DNA from: Chaetomium olivaceum
Taxonomy: Eukaryota; Ascomycota; Sordariomycetes; Sordariales; Chaetomiaceae
Direction: 5' to 3'
Assembly: GCA_039881045.1 (NCBI GenBank)
Contig: JAYWVB010000054.1
Coordinates: forward strand, 150,125 to 214,124
DNA length: 64,000 nt
Shown here: positions 54,494 to 64,000 of the stretch, piece by piece
How the letters are laid out: the number at the start of each line of letters is the position of its first letter
Numbering within the stretch: the stretch's first letter is position 1
Notes under the pieces: generated by a model
Told to the model about the DNA's origin: nothing
Databases searched by the model: none
Seen by the model: the letters and a program-made list of their open reading frames with translations, nothing else
Program-made: the position numbers and the translations under genes

Positions 54494-55486
54494 TCACGCC
54501 GACTTGGGGCCCGACCACGACCCAGCCAGAGCAGAAAACTTGTCCATGAAGGTCTCCTTCCCCTCCGCCTTGCGCTTTTCCCTCTCCTTGGCCTGCTCCT
54601 GCCACAGACCCTGCACCTTCGCCGCCATCTCCGCCTTAGCCCTATGCTCCGCCCTGAGCGCCTTTTCCTCAGCCTCACGCTCCTCGGGCGGCAGCTTATC
54701 TAGCACCGTCTTCCACGAAGCCACCACCGCCGCGCTCGGCTCAGGCACATCAACCCCCTTGTCCGCGGCGTCCGCCCTCGCCGCCGTCGCAGCCGGTGGC
54801 GCGTCCTCAAACAACGTCTTAAACACAGGCGCCTCCCGCCCCTCCTCCTTCGCCTTCTCCACCTCGCGCTCGTGCGCCAGCATCCGATGATACAGCTCAT
54901 CCGCGCGCATCTGGATATCCTCATCCACCCGCGGATCCCGCCCATACATGTTCAGATACCCCAGCGCTTTCAGCAGCCGGCTCTGCGCATTGTAGCAGCG
55001 CTCAAACTTGCGCACCTCGTCGCGGCACATGGTCATGCGCGCCGTCCAGCTGCCGGACTTCATGCACGCCGTCCAGTCGACCTGCTCCTCGGCGCAGTTC
55101 TCGAGCGCCGCCCGCCCGATCAGGCCCTTGCGCTCTTTGAAAGCGTCGAGGACATCGGAGAGCTTCTCGTTGTCGGATTTGGTCTCGGCTTCGATGGCGG
55201 CGAGCGGGCGGTAGGTCTTCCAGAGGTGGGCGTAGCGGCCGTCGGGGTAGAGGGATTCGGGGGGCGGTTGGGGGGTGCCGGTGGGGGAGGTGGTGGTGGG
55301 GTTTTGGTTTGATGTTGGTGGTGGTGGTGATGGTTGCTGGGCTTGCTGCTGGGGTTGGGAGGGGTGGTTGTTGTACTTGACGGGCGACTCCTTTTCGAGG
55401 AACTCGCGCAGCTTGGGGTCTAGCCGCCCCAGCGGATCGGAGCCGCTGCTGTTGTCGGAACCGAACCAGCCGTCGAACCAGCCCAT
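54494..55486 (-). CDS. Twin-CX9C protein of unknown function
   Basis: 330 residues, intronless. N-terminus MGWFDGWFGSDNSSG, then LGRLDPKLREFLEKESPVKY, which is conserved in filamentous fungi as far as I recall. A Pro/Gln/Thr-rich linker is followed by LYPDGRYAHLWKTYRPL and the pair NCAEEQVDWTAC and CRDEVRKFERC, two exact C-x9-C motifs, predicting a disulfide-bonded helical hairpin of the mitochondrial intermembrane space. The C-terminal third is a charged helical region ending DKFSALAGSWSGPKSA. It sits tail to tail with AME1 (102-base gap). The molecular function is unknown to me. Confidence 0.78.
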   Translation of the reverse strand: MGWFDGWFGSDNSSGSDPLGRLDPKLREFLEKESPVKYNNHPSQPQQQAQQPSPPPPTSNQNPTTTSPTGTPQPPPESLYPDGRYAHLWKTYRPLAAIEAETKSDNEKLSDVLDAFKERKGLIGRAALENCAEEQVDWTACMKSGSWTARMTMCRDEVRKFERCYNAQSRLLKALGYLNMYGRDPRVDEDIQMRADELYHRMLAHEREVEKAKEEGREAPVFKTLFEDAPPAATAARADAADKGVDVPEPSAAVVASWKTVLDKLPPEEREAEEKALRAEHRAKAEMAAKVQGLWQEQAKEREKRKAEGKETFMDKFSALAGSWSGPKSA

Positions 55487-57036
55487 TGTGCCGATCGGAG
55501 TGGATGTTAATCCCGGTATTGCGTGGTGGGTTTCGAATGTTCGATGACGAGGAGCTGCTGGTGGGAGGAGCTCGAACAGTAGAATTTAGGCGGGGGAACA
55601 CGGCAGAACCGAGTGGGTCTGAGTGAGTGGGCGCATCATGCCAAGACTGACCTGCGAATGGGCCCACCAGGATTTATCGTGTAAGTGAATCCGTTCCTTC
55701 CATCACTCAACAGAATTCATCACCCAAATGTCAAACGACTTGTTTCATTCTGTCTACCTAGCTTTTCTGTCCTCAATTTAAGACTTCATTTAAAGTAAGG
55801 CAACTTAGTGTAGTGTTTGCAAAGATTGGCGATCCACATTCCAATACAGGCGCAACCAACCTATCACTGCCTAGTCGACCACCTGGATCTCAACCTCATC
55901 GCTACATCTTCATTTCCCCTCGCCGTTTTATTTTTGATCAATTGGTTTTCGACCATTATTATGCTGAGGGCAACCGCGATTGCGCCCTTGTTCAGTTATG
56001 CAAGTTGAGGTGGGAGCTTCCAATCCACTTGTCAAACAGTCTCGGCACTAGAAACGACCACACCGAAAGTCACGGTGAAGCTATCGCCGCTCTAGGTTCT
56101 TGCGCTTGTCGGAAAACAATCTACGACCATCCAACCCCAGCATCGTGGTTAAGGTTGGTGAGGTAACATCGAATGTTCTCGACTCGGCCTGCATATCCTC
56201 GATGCTTCACATTTGGGGCGACTTCCCAGCAGCTAGCGACCCCTTTGACAAGACCTACTCATATAGTACTTTGTTTCGACAATCTACCGAGAAGCGAACA
56301 GAAGGCCTAGACTTTCTGAGTCGTGCCTCGCTTCGCCATTGTTAGCGATTTTGCGGGTGACCTTTGGTGCTCGCTAACATGGAGAAGGAGGCAAGTTTCA
56401 GCGCCTCAGGGGTTGCGTGTCAGAGCCTCGCTCAGGCCCCTGGTCCGTCCCATTTTTGCACCGTTGAGCCGCAACCCCAAGCCGGAAGCTGGACGGATGC
56501 TCCAGATATGCCCCCGTCTTCTTGATGCATGTTCTGGACCGCTTCTTGGCTGACGGGAACCGAGCCCGTTCCTCGTTGGCATAAGCATCGCTGCTGACTG
56601 AGTCCATGATCCAACCCTGCTCCATCACACCATCGTTAGGTCATCTTGTTTCAAGAGATACCTCATGTTTGGCTTGCCCGTGCCTGTCAGATACTTCCGC
56701 GGCAAAGATGGAAGCAATGAGCCGGAACCACGACGAGTCGTGATGCTTGGACTCCTGTGTCGCGGATCGTGTATGAACGTCCTGCCGCCATATAATCCCC
56801 CCTATACCCGATTTTCATCTCGGCTTCTCCCCTTCTCTGTCCTCTGCGCTTCAGTCGTCCGTTTCTCAGTGGTGCTCAGGTCGTCTTTTCTTTCTTTGTA
56901 ATTCACTTCGTGACTGCAGGTCAGCGTTATTATTCTCTACATTCTTTACAACTCTTTCCTGCTACGATTTTGAATACGCCAGCTTTGGCCTGGTTAATAT
57001 CTACAAACCAATTCCGAGTGTCTCAAAAACAACAAG
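55487..57036. other. Divergent promoter region of the twin-CX9C and GPI-type protein genes
   Basis: About 1.5 kb with no supportable gene. Frames at 55813-56166 and 56323-56553 have no domain character. The last about 150 bases are CT-rich and then AC-rich, as in a fungal leader. Confidence 0.4.
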
Positions 57037-58763
57037 ATGTATTTTTCCACGAAGGCCTTCGTGGCGGTCCTACTCGCTACTGCGGCCCGAGACGTGGTTG
57101 CAGTTCCTCAGCGAGACAACAACGAGAACCCCAGGTTGGGCAACGGCGATCCGGGCAATGACGGGCAGGGTAATGGCCGACAGGGCAATGGAGGACCAGG
57201 AAACGGTGGACCGGGCAATGGGGGACCGGGCAATGGGGGACCGGGCAATAGAGGACCGGGCAATGGCGGACCAGGCGACGGCGGACCGGGCAATGGGGAT
57301 GGCAACGCCAATGAGGTTATCCGCATACAGACCGTCGCCAACGCCGCCGCACCAGTAGCCACCGGGATACCCCCCGAGGTCCTAGCAGCTCAACAGTCGA
57401 GTGCCGCTGCTGCTGCATCCGCCGCCGCCGCCGCCAACGAGGCAGCGGCAGCTTCAGGTCTGAGGCAACCCCCAGGCTTGCAAGGTGCCGAGACTCCCGC
57501 TTCGCTTCTACCGTTGCCCGGACTTGCTGGCGGCGGCGACATTGCGCCTCCCGCCGCAGTGGACCCTACAGCAGTGATAGCCCCTACGCAGGTGGAATCA
57601 CAGCCGGCTGCGGTTGTAACGCAGAGTCCGGCGGGGAGGGTTGCAGCAGCCCCCTGGACTCGATACAGGAGCAGCTGTTTCTCTGGCGCCGTTTCCGAGT
57701 CCGCCGGCCGTTGACACTTCTGTAGGCTTTCTCCGTTTGTTAAATATTCGTGAATTCTACTAACCTCTCCTAGGTCGTTGATATCGCCACAAGCGCCGCT
57801 CAGGTTATTGGGTCCTTTACCCAAGTCGTAGGCGGATCAACTACAGCAGCAGGCGCGGCGGACGTGGTCACGTCCGCCGCGGTGGCCACCTCAGCTGCCG
57901 GCGCGGCCCCCGCCTCCTTTACCCCTATCGCCGCTAGCTCGGCTGCCGCCGTTTACAGTGCAGCCACCAACGTCGCCGACCCAGTTACCACCACGGCAGC
58001 AGCCGTCGGTTCCTTTGTCCCCATCGTCGCAGACCTCTCCACCGACCCAGCCGTGGCCCAATCCTCGGGTCCCTCCTCTTTCGTCGCCCCAAGCCAGGGC
58101 TTTGTCTTCGCCAACGGCACAAGCAACAGCCTCACCCCTCTCCCCACCGGTGGCGCGGGAACTGGCACCGGTACCGGCTCCGAATCAGGCGCCGGCGCAC
58201 TCCAGCCCCTACCCGGCCTAAACAACAGCACAGTCGGCACCGGCACCGGCAGCGACACCAACACTGGCTCCGAATCCGGCGCCGGCACCCTCCAACCCCT
58301 CCCCGGTCTATCCAACAGCACAACCGGCACCGACGGAAGCGACAACGCCTCCCCCAGCCTGCAACCCCTCCCTGGCCTCAACGACAACGACAACGGCAAC
58401 GACAACAACTCCCCCGACGATGCCACGGGCACGGGCACCGACGCCGCCGAGACCCTCGTCACAGCCGTCCCCACCCCCGGCGGTGGCGCGGGCGCGGACG
58501 CGGCCGTCTCGTCGGTGCTGACCACGCTGACGACCGTCACCAACGGCGTGACGAGCACGCTGGTGACCGCCGTGGCGGCGGCGCAGACTGGTGGTTCTGG
58601 CGGTGCTGGCGGTGCGGATGCGGATACGGCTACTGGGGGCGCTCAGGGCGCGGGTGTGGCGGGGGATGGGGTCACGGCGGGTTCGGGGGCGGAGGGGGTG
58701 AGGAGTGTGGTGTGGGCTGTTGTGGTGGGGGTGGTTGGGGTGGTGACGGTTTTGATGGTGTAG
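57037..58763 (+). CDS. Secreted GPI-anchored-type repeat protein, frame interrupted
   Basis: Probable cell-wall or surface protein. Exons 57037-57721 and 57774-58763; about 557 residues when corrected. Residues 1-23 (MYFSTKAFVAVLLATAARDV) form a signal peptide. Then come a GNGGP tandem repeat (57160-57303), Ala-rich stretches, four copies of LxPLPGL (one near 57510, three at 58195-58385), Asn/Ser/Thr-rich linkers with several N-glycosylation sequons (NNST, SNST), and a C-terminal hydrophobic segment SVVWAVVVGVVGVVTVLMV after small residues, the layout of a GPI signal. The intron has a CTAAC branch site. C5 at 57650-57654 must be C4 to connect SPAGRVAAAP with GLDTGAAVSLAPF. No enzymatic domain is seen. 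Confidence 0.75.
57160..57303 (+). repeat. GGACCGGGCAATGG tandem repeat (GNGGP coding)
   Basis: About ten 15-bp units coding GPGNG, four of them almost identical at DNA level (57205-57260). It is a coding minisatellite that is probably variable between strains. Confidence 0.9.
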
Positions 58764-59697
58764 GGTTGGTGGGTGGGTGGTGATGTGATGAATAGGGGGT
58801 GGTGGGGTTGTTTGTTTGGTTGGTTTTGGGGTGTGTTGTGCTGTGCTGCTGGCAGTGTTTTGTTTACTTCTGTGGTGTTTACGGTTTGCTGGCCTGCGGC
58901 TGGCTGGTTGGGGTGGTAAAATGGAATAACGGATATGAGAGAAGATACGGTGATGGTTTATGGTTATGGAAACAATGTATATGAAGACCAAAGTTTACTA
59001 GCGGAATAGATATCCGTTGCTCGGATACCTACTTTTTAGATGCTCTGAAATAAGCCAAAGTTCACAAGATATCCTGTCAGTGCTGCTAGCTTTGGTGGCC
59101 TTAACAGTCCTGGGTTGACTTGAAGGTGGCAGCCTGGAGCTTATTCGAGAACTAACAAGATCCCTTCATGTAGCTGCCATCACATCGCATATCCCATTCC
59201 ACCTTGTGCCATGGCTTCGGCGAACTACCGTCCCGTATATCCGAAACCTGGGGGGTTTCGCGGGAAAAGGCGGCATCGAAACGCTTTAAGCAGTCCCCTG
59301 ATCGATATTCTCTCATAAACATACGTATATATACTTGTGTATTGCCACCCTCTTACTGATGATGATGTGTGTGTTGAAATGCACGGCGCGTATAGAAAAT
59401 GTGGTAGTGAGCTGGGGCAAGTGTGGCCAGGGATTTGTAGTATAGCGGATAGCTGATGAGCCTTCATCGCCCAGGATTACTAGATTCAAGCAGTTACTGT
59501 GTAGATGTCTATCTGCGCGGCTGATAACCCTTCCCGCACGGTAATGATTCTTGCACCCCTCAGATTCTCAGAACCCCGCTGCGGCATTACCTTACTCATT
59601 CAAAGTTACACACTCTTGCAGCTCGCGTCCACTCAGCTCGCCAACCTGCCGTCTTCACCCCATAGCCTCCCCCTACTAATGAAGTTCTGAACTTGAC
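58764..59697. other. Intergenic region after the GPI-type protein gene
   Basis: The first 200 bases are GT-rich 3' sequence; the rest is the upstream region of the next gene. No gene is seen. Confidence 0.4.
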
Positions 59698-61242
59698 ATG
59701 GCAATACTCATTCTAGAACCCGACGTCGATGGCCGTGCCCAGGCTTCGATTGAGAAGAGCGCCGCTCAGCATGCCGAGGCAGGCCGCCCGCTCATGCACG
59801 TCTACCACGAGGTCGACATGCCGCTGCTCCAAAACCCGGAAGAAGACCCCCTCCCTTGCCGCGAACCAGTCGAGGAGACCACGTCCGTTAGCGCACATTT
59901 CTCGGCGCAACTTCACGCCCTGTACAAGCAGCTCGCCGCCTACCGCGCGAGAAGCGCAGCCTCCCTGGCAGAGGCAAAGCTGGCGCCCATAGACGAAGAG
60001 AAGGGCGTCGAAATCCAAATCCGCATCGGGTGCCAGTCCTTCGACCGCTACCCGTACTGCCACCATCTCCTGTACCACGCGCGACGCCTGACGCTGCAGA
60101 GCCCAGAGACGCTCCCCACACTGCCGTTTGTGTGCAAGCTTCGCATTGTGCAGGACTACGGTCCAGATCAGGACTTCCACTTCGGTCGCGTCCGACCCGT
60201 CTCTCTGCGCGTGCCCTTGGAATGCCTCGTCCGTCTCCCCGGCGTGGCAGAGATCGACTGCCCCTGGCTCTGGGAGCGGCTCCCCGTGCCCGCGGCCGGC
60301 CGGCCCATGCGCCACTTCACACGCGTCTGGGAAGGGCCCTGGCGCGATGCGCGTCATGAGTTTGGCGCCGCCATGCAGAAGCAGGAAGAGCTGCTGGGTG
60401 GTCTGCGGATCCCCGACAGCCTGACCAAGGCCAGGCTGTGGTTTTGGCAGCCGGGACTTGCCTCTCAAGATGACCAGGCCCTGCCGATGCCAGATCTCGT
60501 GGCGCCGGAGCAGCAGGATCCCCTATCGGTGGGACTGCGCACGCTGGCGGCTCAGCTGCAGGAACTCGATCTTCGGGCTTTTGTCACCGAGCACCTCTTT
60601 CCGGAGTCCGACGCGCCGTCGGTAGCGCAGTGGTCGCGCATGCGACGGCTTACCATCGAGTTTCACCCGCTGCGACCGGATGGGAAGTGGTATTTTGTTG
60701 GCCCGCGAGGCGAGGATCCCCACGCGGAGGGCTTCGCCATCTCCGAAGAAGACCACTACCCGCCTCTGCAGACCACCGCCGAGGACGAGGAGGTGGACGA
60801 GCAGTGGGACGAGGATCCCCAGGGCGGCGAAGAGGTTGATTTCTTCCCGGACGTGTTCCGCACCGAGCCGCTCGCCGAGCGGATTGAGCCTCTGCTCTCG
60901 GGCTTTGCCGCGGCAGTGAAGAAAATGGGTGCCCTCGAAGACGCCGAGCTTTTTGCCTACCTGGCGTGGCATCCTTCTGAGAGCAGGGCAGACGAGTACG
61001 GAGACGAGGCGCCGTATGACAGCGAAAACGGCGTACATAAGTGGGGGGTGCGATACCTCGCTGGTGGTGGGCATGGTGAGGAGCAGGGGCAAGTTCAGAA
61101 AGAAGCAATGGTCCAGTGGCAGGTCGGTAACTGGAGACCAAGCCAGAGCGTGTTGGATTTGTTTGAACATCTGGGACGGCAGGAGTGGTTGGACTTTGAG
61201 TTTGAGCATGAAAGAAACATCGTGCCCCATACTATCGCTTAG
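59698..61242 (+). CDS. Fungal protein of unknown function (DUF6546/F-box-associated-like)
   Basis: 514 residues, intronless. I do not recognise a catalytic domain. There are leucine-rich stretches (HHLLYHARRLTLQSPETLP, LRTLAAQLQELDLRAFV) and the phrase MRRLTIEFHPLRPDGKWYFVGPRG, which recalls fungal proteins placed after an F-box (DUF6546-like), but the F-box itself is absent here. A strongly acidic section lies at about residues 360-395 (EDEEVDEQWDEDPQGGEE). It ends with an aromatic/acidic segment WLDFEFEHERN. The start at 59698 follows an in-frame stop closely. It may lack an unrecognised first exon. Confidence 0.65.
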   Translation: MAILILEPDVDGRAQASIEKSAAQHAEAGRPLMHVYHEVDMPLLQNPEEDPLPCREPVEETTSVSAHFSAQLHALYKQLAAYRARSAASLAEAKLAPIDEEKGVEIQIRIGCQSFDRYPYCHHLLYHARRLTLQSPETLPTLPFVCKLRIVQDYGPDQDFHFGRVRPVSLRVPLECLVRLPGVAEIDCPWLWERLPVPAAGRPMRHFTRVWEGPWRDARHEFGAAMQKQEELLGGLRIPDSLTKARLWFWQPGLASQDDQALPMPDLVAPEQQDPLSVGLRTLAAQLQELDLRAFVTEHLFPESDAPSVAQWSRMRRLTIEFHPLRPDGKWYFVGPRGEDPHAEGFAISEEDHYPPLQTTAEDEEVDEQWDEDPQGGEEVDFFPDVFRTEPLAERIEPLLSGFAAAVKKMGALEDAELFAYLAWHPSESRADEYGDEAPYDSENGVHKWGVRYLAGGGHGEEQGQVQKEAMVQWQVGNWRPSQSVLDLFEHLGRQEWLDFEFEHERNIVPHTIA

Positions 61243-61477
61243 GCATGGGGGTGGAAGAGCAATGGCAACGAGCCGCATCTCATGGAACCTTGGGGACATT
61301 ATTTCTACAAAAGAGACAGCTCAAGTTACGTCCTAACTTTGGTAGAAATCACCTTCCCTTTTCATCTCCTATCTGTCCCCCGAGTGGCCTCCTCGGCGCC
61401 CCTTCCCATCGCCCATCTCCGATGAAAGTAGTTCCCGGAGCTTCTTCCTCTCTCTTTCTCCCTGTCGAGTAAACCGC
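61243..61477. other. Convergent 3' spacer
   Basis: Short spacer between the facing 3' ends of the unknown-protein gene and the chitinase gene; CT-rich, no gene seen. Confidence 0.4.
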
Positions 61478-64000
61478 TCAGAAAGGCCACTGCCAAGCAG
61501 GCATCGCCCGCAGGTAGTCATTCATAGCCTCAATATCATCAATCAGGTTCCTGACCGCCTGCTTCTGCACTTGGACGGCGGTGCTGTCACCCTGCTGGTC
61601 CTCGTTGGCCTGCTTGACGGCGTCGTTGGCCCAGTGCTCCATCAACGGCCCGATGAAGCCGTTGACCACCTTCATCGTCTTGGTCTGCATCATGAGAAAC
61701 TCGCCCCGCATGAACGTGTCCCACTCGGCCTGCAGCCCGAACCCCTGCCAGGGGGTGAAGCCCGCGGGCGGGTGGGCCGGCAGTATCGTCGTGTCGAGCA
61801 GGCCGAGGATGGCGCCCACACGGGCCTTTTGGGCTCGCAGGATTGCCAGCACGGTCCAGTCGTTGTGGTAGATGCGGGACCCGATCAGCTCGCGCATCAC
61901 CTTGAGCATCGCGCGGGCCCCCGAGGGGGTGGGCAGCTTCGCCGTCAGCCACGTGTCCGTCCTGACGATGTCGCGCTCGGGGCCCCAGGCCTTGCCCTTG
62001 GGGGCGTGTTGATGCGCGCCTCGAGGGAAACGTACTCGTCCGTCTTCCACTGGTGCGTCGGGAACTGGGCGGCGATGTGGCTGATGGGCGTGAGCGTGGC
62101 GCCAAAGCCCTGGGCCGTGTCGATGCCCGGGGCCGCGACGGCGGGGATGTTGAACATTACGTCGACGTACTGGCAGAAGGATATCGTGGCTGCGTTTGGG
62201 GGGGCGTTGGGGTTTGGGTTGGGCAGGGGGTCAGTTCTCTCGTTCATGTAGGCAAAGAACTTTTGCACCAACTGGGCCTCGAGGATGTGCTCCGAGTGGT
62301 AGTCTGTATTGGCAACTCGTATGGTGAGCGGAGCGCCCCAGTCGTAGCTGCCGCAGACGTCCGGCTGCTCCCAGCCGTAGATGAGGACGCCAGTGGGGAG
62401 TGAGCTGTCGGTCGGGTAGCGAAAGTTTGTCTGGAGGCCGCACGCCTTGACTTTCTTGTCGTTGATAGCCCTCTTGTCGAGGTGCGCCAGGATCTCCCCT
62501 GCAATATCGTCCAGATCATCATCATGGTCGTCGTCAAGAACAGTAACGTTCTCTGATCTCCTTCTACGCCTGCTCTCGTAGTCCTCATAGAGGTACTTGT
62601 CTTGGTCCCATGCTGGCTCGACGTCACGACAGGAGCTGCTCTCGTTTTCACTGGCGTCGTTGGACGGCGGGCAGAAGAACTTGCCGACGGGGAGACTGAG
62701 CGCCGGGCCGTAGACGCTTCCTCTCTTGGCCAGATGACCCGACCGCTGCTGTATTTTTCCGTTGTTGTCGTCCAGCCGAGGGGCCAGACTTTGGCCATAC
62801 CTGTCGGCGATGGAATGGTTGCCAGCGGCCTCAACAAATGCAAGGTCTCTCTTGGAGGGGATGGGTCCCAGGTCTGGACATTCACCCGTGATGATGGCCT
62901 TGTTCCATTTGGGCGTCAGGTCGTATTCGCCACCGGACCAGCCAAAGACTTGCGGTGCCTGGACCCTGGCGTACAGGCGAGCGCCGACGTCAAGACTGTA
63001 GGTGAAGGGACAGACGGCGCTGGTCGAAACGCCCGCCGTCAGCTTGGCCATAACACTGGCCTCGCCAACGACGGCGGCGGCAGCCGGGTCAACCTCCCAC
63101 TTGTCAGCGAACCGTACCCCAAACTCAGCCGCAGCCGAGAGCCTGGCTGTGACGTCGCCCTGGACGGCGACGCCAGCATAGAACTCAGGCCTCTTGATAC
63201 CCTCAAAATCACCGGTGCGGTCGAGGCTGGTGTCGCCTTCACCAATCTCTTTGGGTTTGTAAGCATCGTCGTTGCCATCCGGCACGACTTGGCGAACCTG
63301 ATACAGAGACAGGTACACATCGACGTCAGCAACGATGATGGGAGACTTTTGGAAAGAGAAGGAACAATAATGTACTTACTTCCCACTTGGCAATCTCAAG
63401 TTTGGTCTCGATGGTGCCAGCCACGGCCAAGGACGCATCGATACTGCCCTCTACCGTGAGCTGGGGACCAATCGTGGCAATGCCCGGGATCTTGAAGGAG
63501 GCGCCGGGGAAGGGGATGTTCAGAATGACGCTCTTCTTCTCGTAAAAGACTTTGGCGACGGCCTCGAGTGTCACAACGCCCGTGATCTCCCCCTTGTTGT
63601 AGAAGGTAAGGTAGCTCTGGCTCACATCGAGCGGTAGTCTGAGTGAGTTGACGATGAGGGTGAAGCCAAAGCTGGACTCGACCGAGATCTTGAGAAGCGC
63701 CTGCGCAAGCAGGTGTCCCTCGTAGCCGACATTTCCCTTTAAGCATTGCCACGTCTCATCGATGAGCTTGGCTGTGATGGTGTCTTCGTACTTGTGTACG
63801 AACTCGCGCTTGATCTCTGGTTTGACGAGCTGCGCGAGCCACTCGAGGATGCTCGTGCCAAACCAGCGCTCGTGCAGCTCACGCTTGTCTAGCCCACCAA
63901 AGTGATAGTCGTCCCTGAACTCCTCCTCGAGCCACCTTACGTGGCTGCCACCCACGTCGGCGAGCGTGCGCTTGTTTAGGCCCCTCTTCTTCTTGGCCAC
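61478..64000 (-). CDS. C-terminal part of a class V (GH18) chitinase-like secreted protein, partial
   Basis: The gene enters from the right edge, so its N-terminus and any catalytic domain are outside the window. Minus-strand exons: up to 64000 down to 63380, then 63297-61478 (intron GTAAGT to TATCAG). The visible 800 residues match the C-terminal region that follows GH18 domains in large fungal class V chitinases: LKISVESSFGFTLIV, LDVSQSYLTFYNKGEITGVV, PGIATIGPQLTVEG, CPFTYSLDVGARLYARV, and later SEHILEAQLVQKFF. The family call is from memory of these sequences. A basic run RRRRR and several Lys-Arg pairs (SKRD, AKRG, DKRA) could be Kex2 cleavage sites. G5 at 62000-62004 should be G6: EARINTPP then continues KGKAWGPERDIV in the next frame to the stop at 61478. 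Confidence 0.68.

Noticed and set aside
57160..57303. Regular direct repeats that could suggest a CRISPR array
   Set aside because: Unit is 15 bp without spacers, in frame, and codes GPGNG in a secreted eukaryotic protein.

Overview
The window is nuclear DNA of a filamentous ascomycete, most likely a Sordariomycete and plausibly of the Sordariales. The evidence is GC-rich coding sequence, short introns of about 50-100 nt with GTAAGT/GTATGT donors and CTAAC-like branch points, and fungal gene families: Sfi1, a hymA-type MO25, Yme2, Mif2, Sey1, an EF-hand MscS channel, a Tad1-like LINE, a GPI-type wall protein and the tail of a class V chitinase. I find no tRNA, rRNA or CRISPR array.

Layout. 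0.6-3.7 kb (+) SFI1. 4.3-4.9 kb (+) ribosomal protein L26. 6.3-7.6 kb (+) hymA/MO25. 8.5-9.5 kb (-) a frame-broken unknown gene beside G-quadruplex-prone and GT-rich tracts. 10.3-11.4 kb (-) F-box protein. 12.2-13.1 kb (+) PLP-binding YggS/PLPBP-like protein. 14.0-21.7 kb (+) a 2.5-kilo-residue repeat/coiled-coil protein of unknown function. 22.0-23.6 kb (-) mitochondrial seryl-tRNA synthetase. 25.7-28.6 kb (+) EF-hand mechanosensitive channel. 29.1-30.3 kb (-) dienelactone-hydrolase-like protein. 31.6-33.9 kb (+) cytosolic Hsp70. 34.5-35.3 kb (-) Emi1-like twin-CX9C protein, divergent from YME2 at 36.0-38.8 kb (+). 39.1-41.4 kb (-) MIF2/CENP-C, divergent from RNase H2 subunit A at 41.9-43.0 kb (+). 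43.1-45.9 kb (-) SEY1. 46-48 kb is a gene desert, followed at 48.1-51.2 kb by a 5'-truncated LINE. 51.8-54.4 kb (+) AME1/CENP-U-like kinetochore protein. 54.5-55.5 kb (-) a second twin-CX9C protein. 57.0-58.8 kb (+) a repeat-rich GPI-type surface protein. 59.7-61.2 kb (+) a fungal protein of unknown function. 61.5-64 kb (-) the 3' part of a class V chitinase that runs off the right edge.

Themes. These are mostly single-copy housekeeping genes. Three act in chromosome segregation (SFI1 at the spindle pole body; MIF2 and AME1 in the inner kinetochore), and at least four are likely mitochondrial (SerRS, YME2 and the two twin-CX9C proteins). Mlu cell-cycle box sequences (ACGCGT) occur in the SFI1 leader and in the shared MIF2/RNase H2A promoter.

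Main caveat. At least twelve 1-2 base indels, mostly in short homopolymers, break otherwise well conserved reading frames (hymA, Hsp70, SEY1, YME2, MIF2, the hydrolase, the giant coiled-coil gene, the GPI protein, the chitinase). They look more like sequencing or assembly errors than biology, and exon coordinates below are given with them in place. The least explained item is the giant repeat protein.
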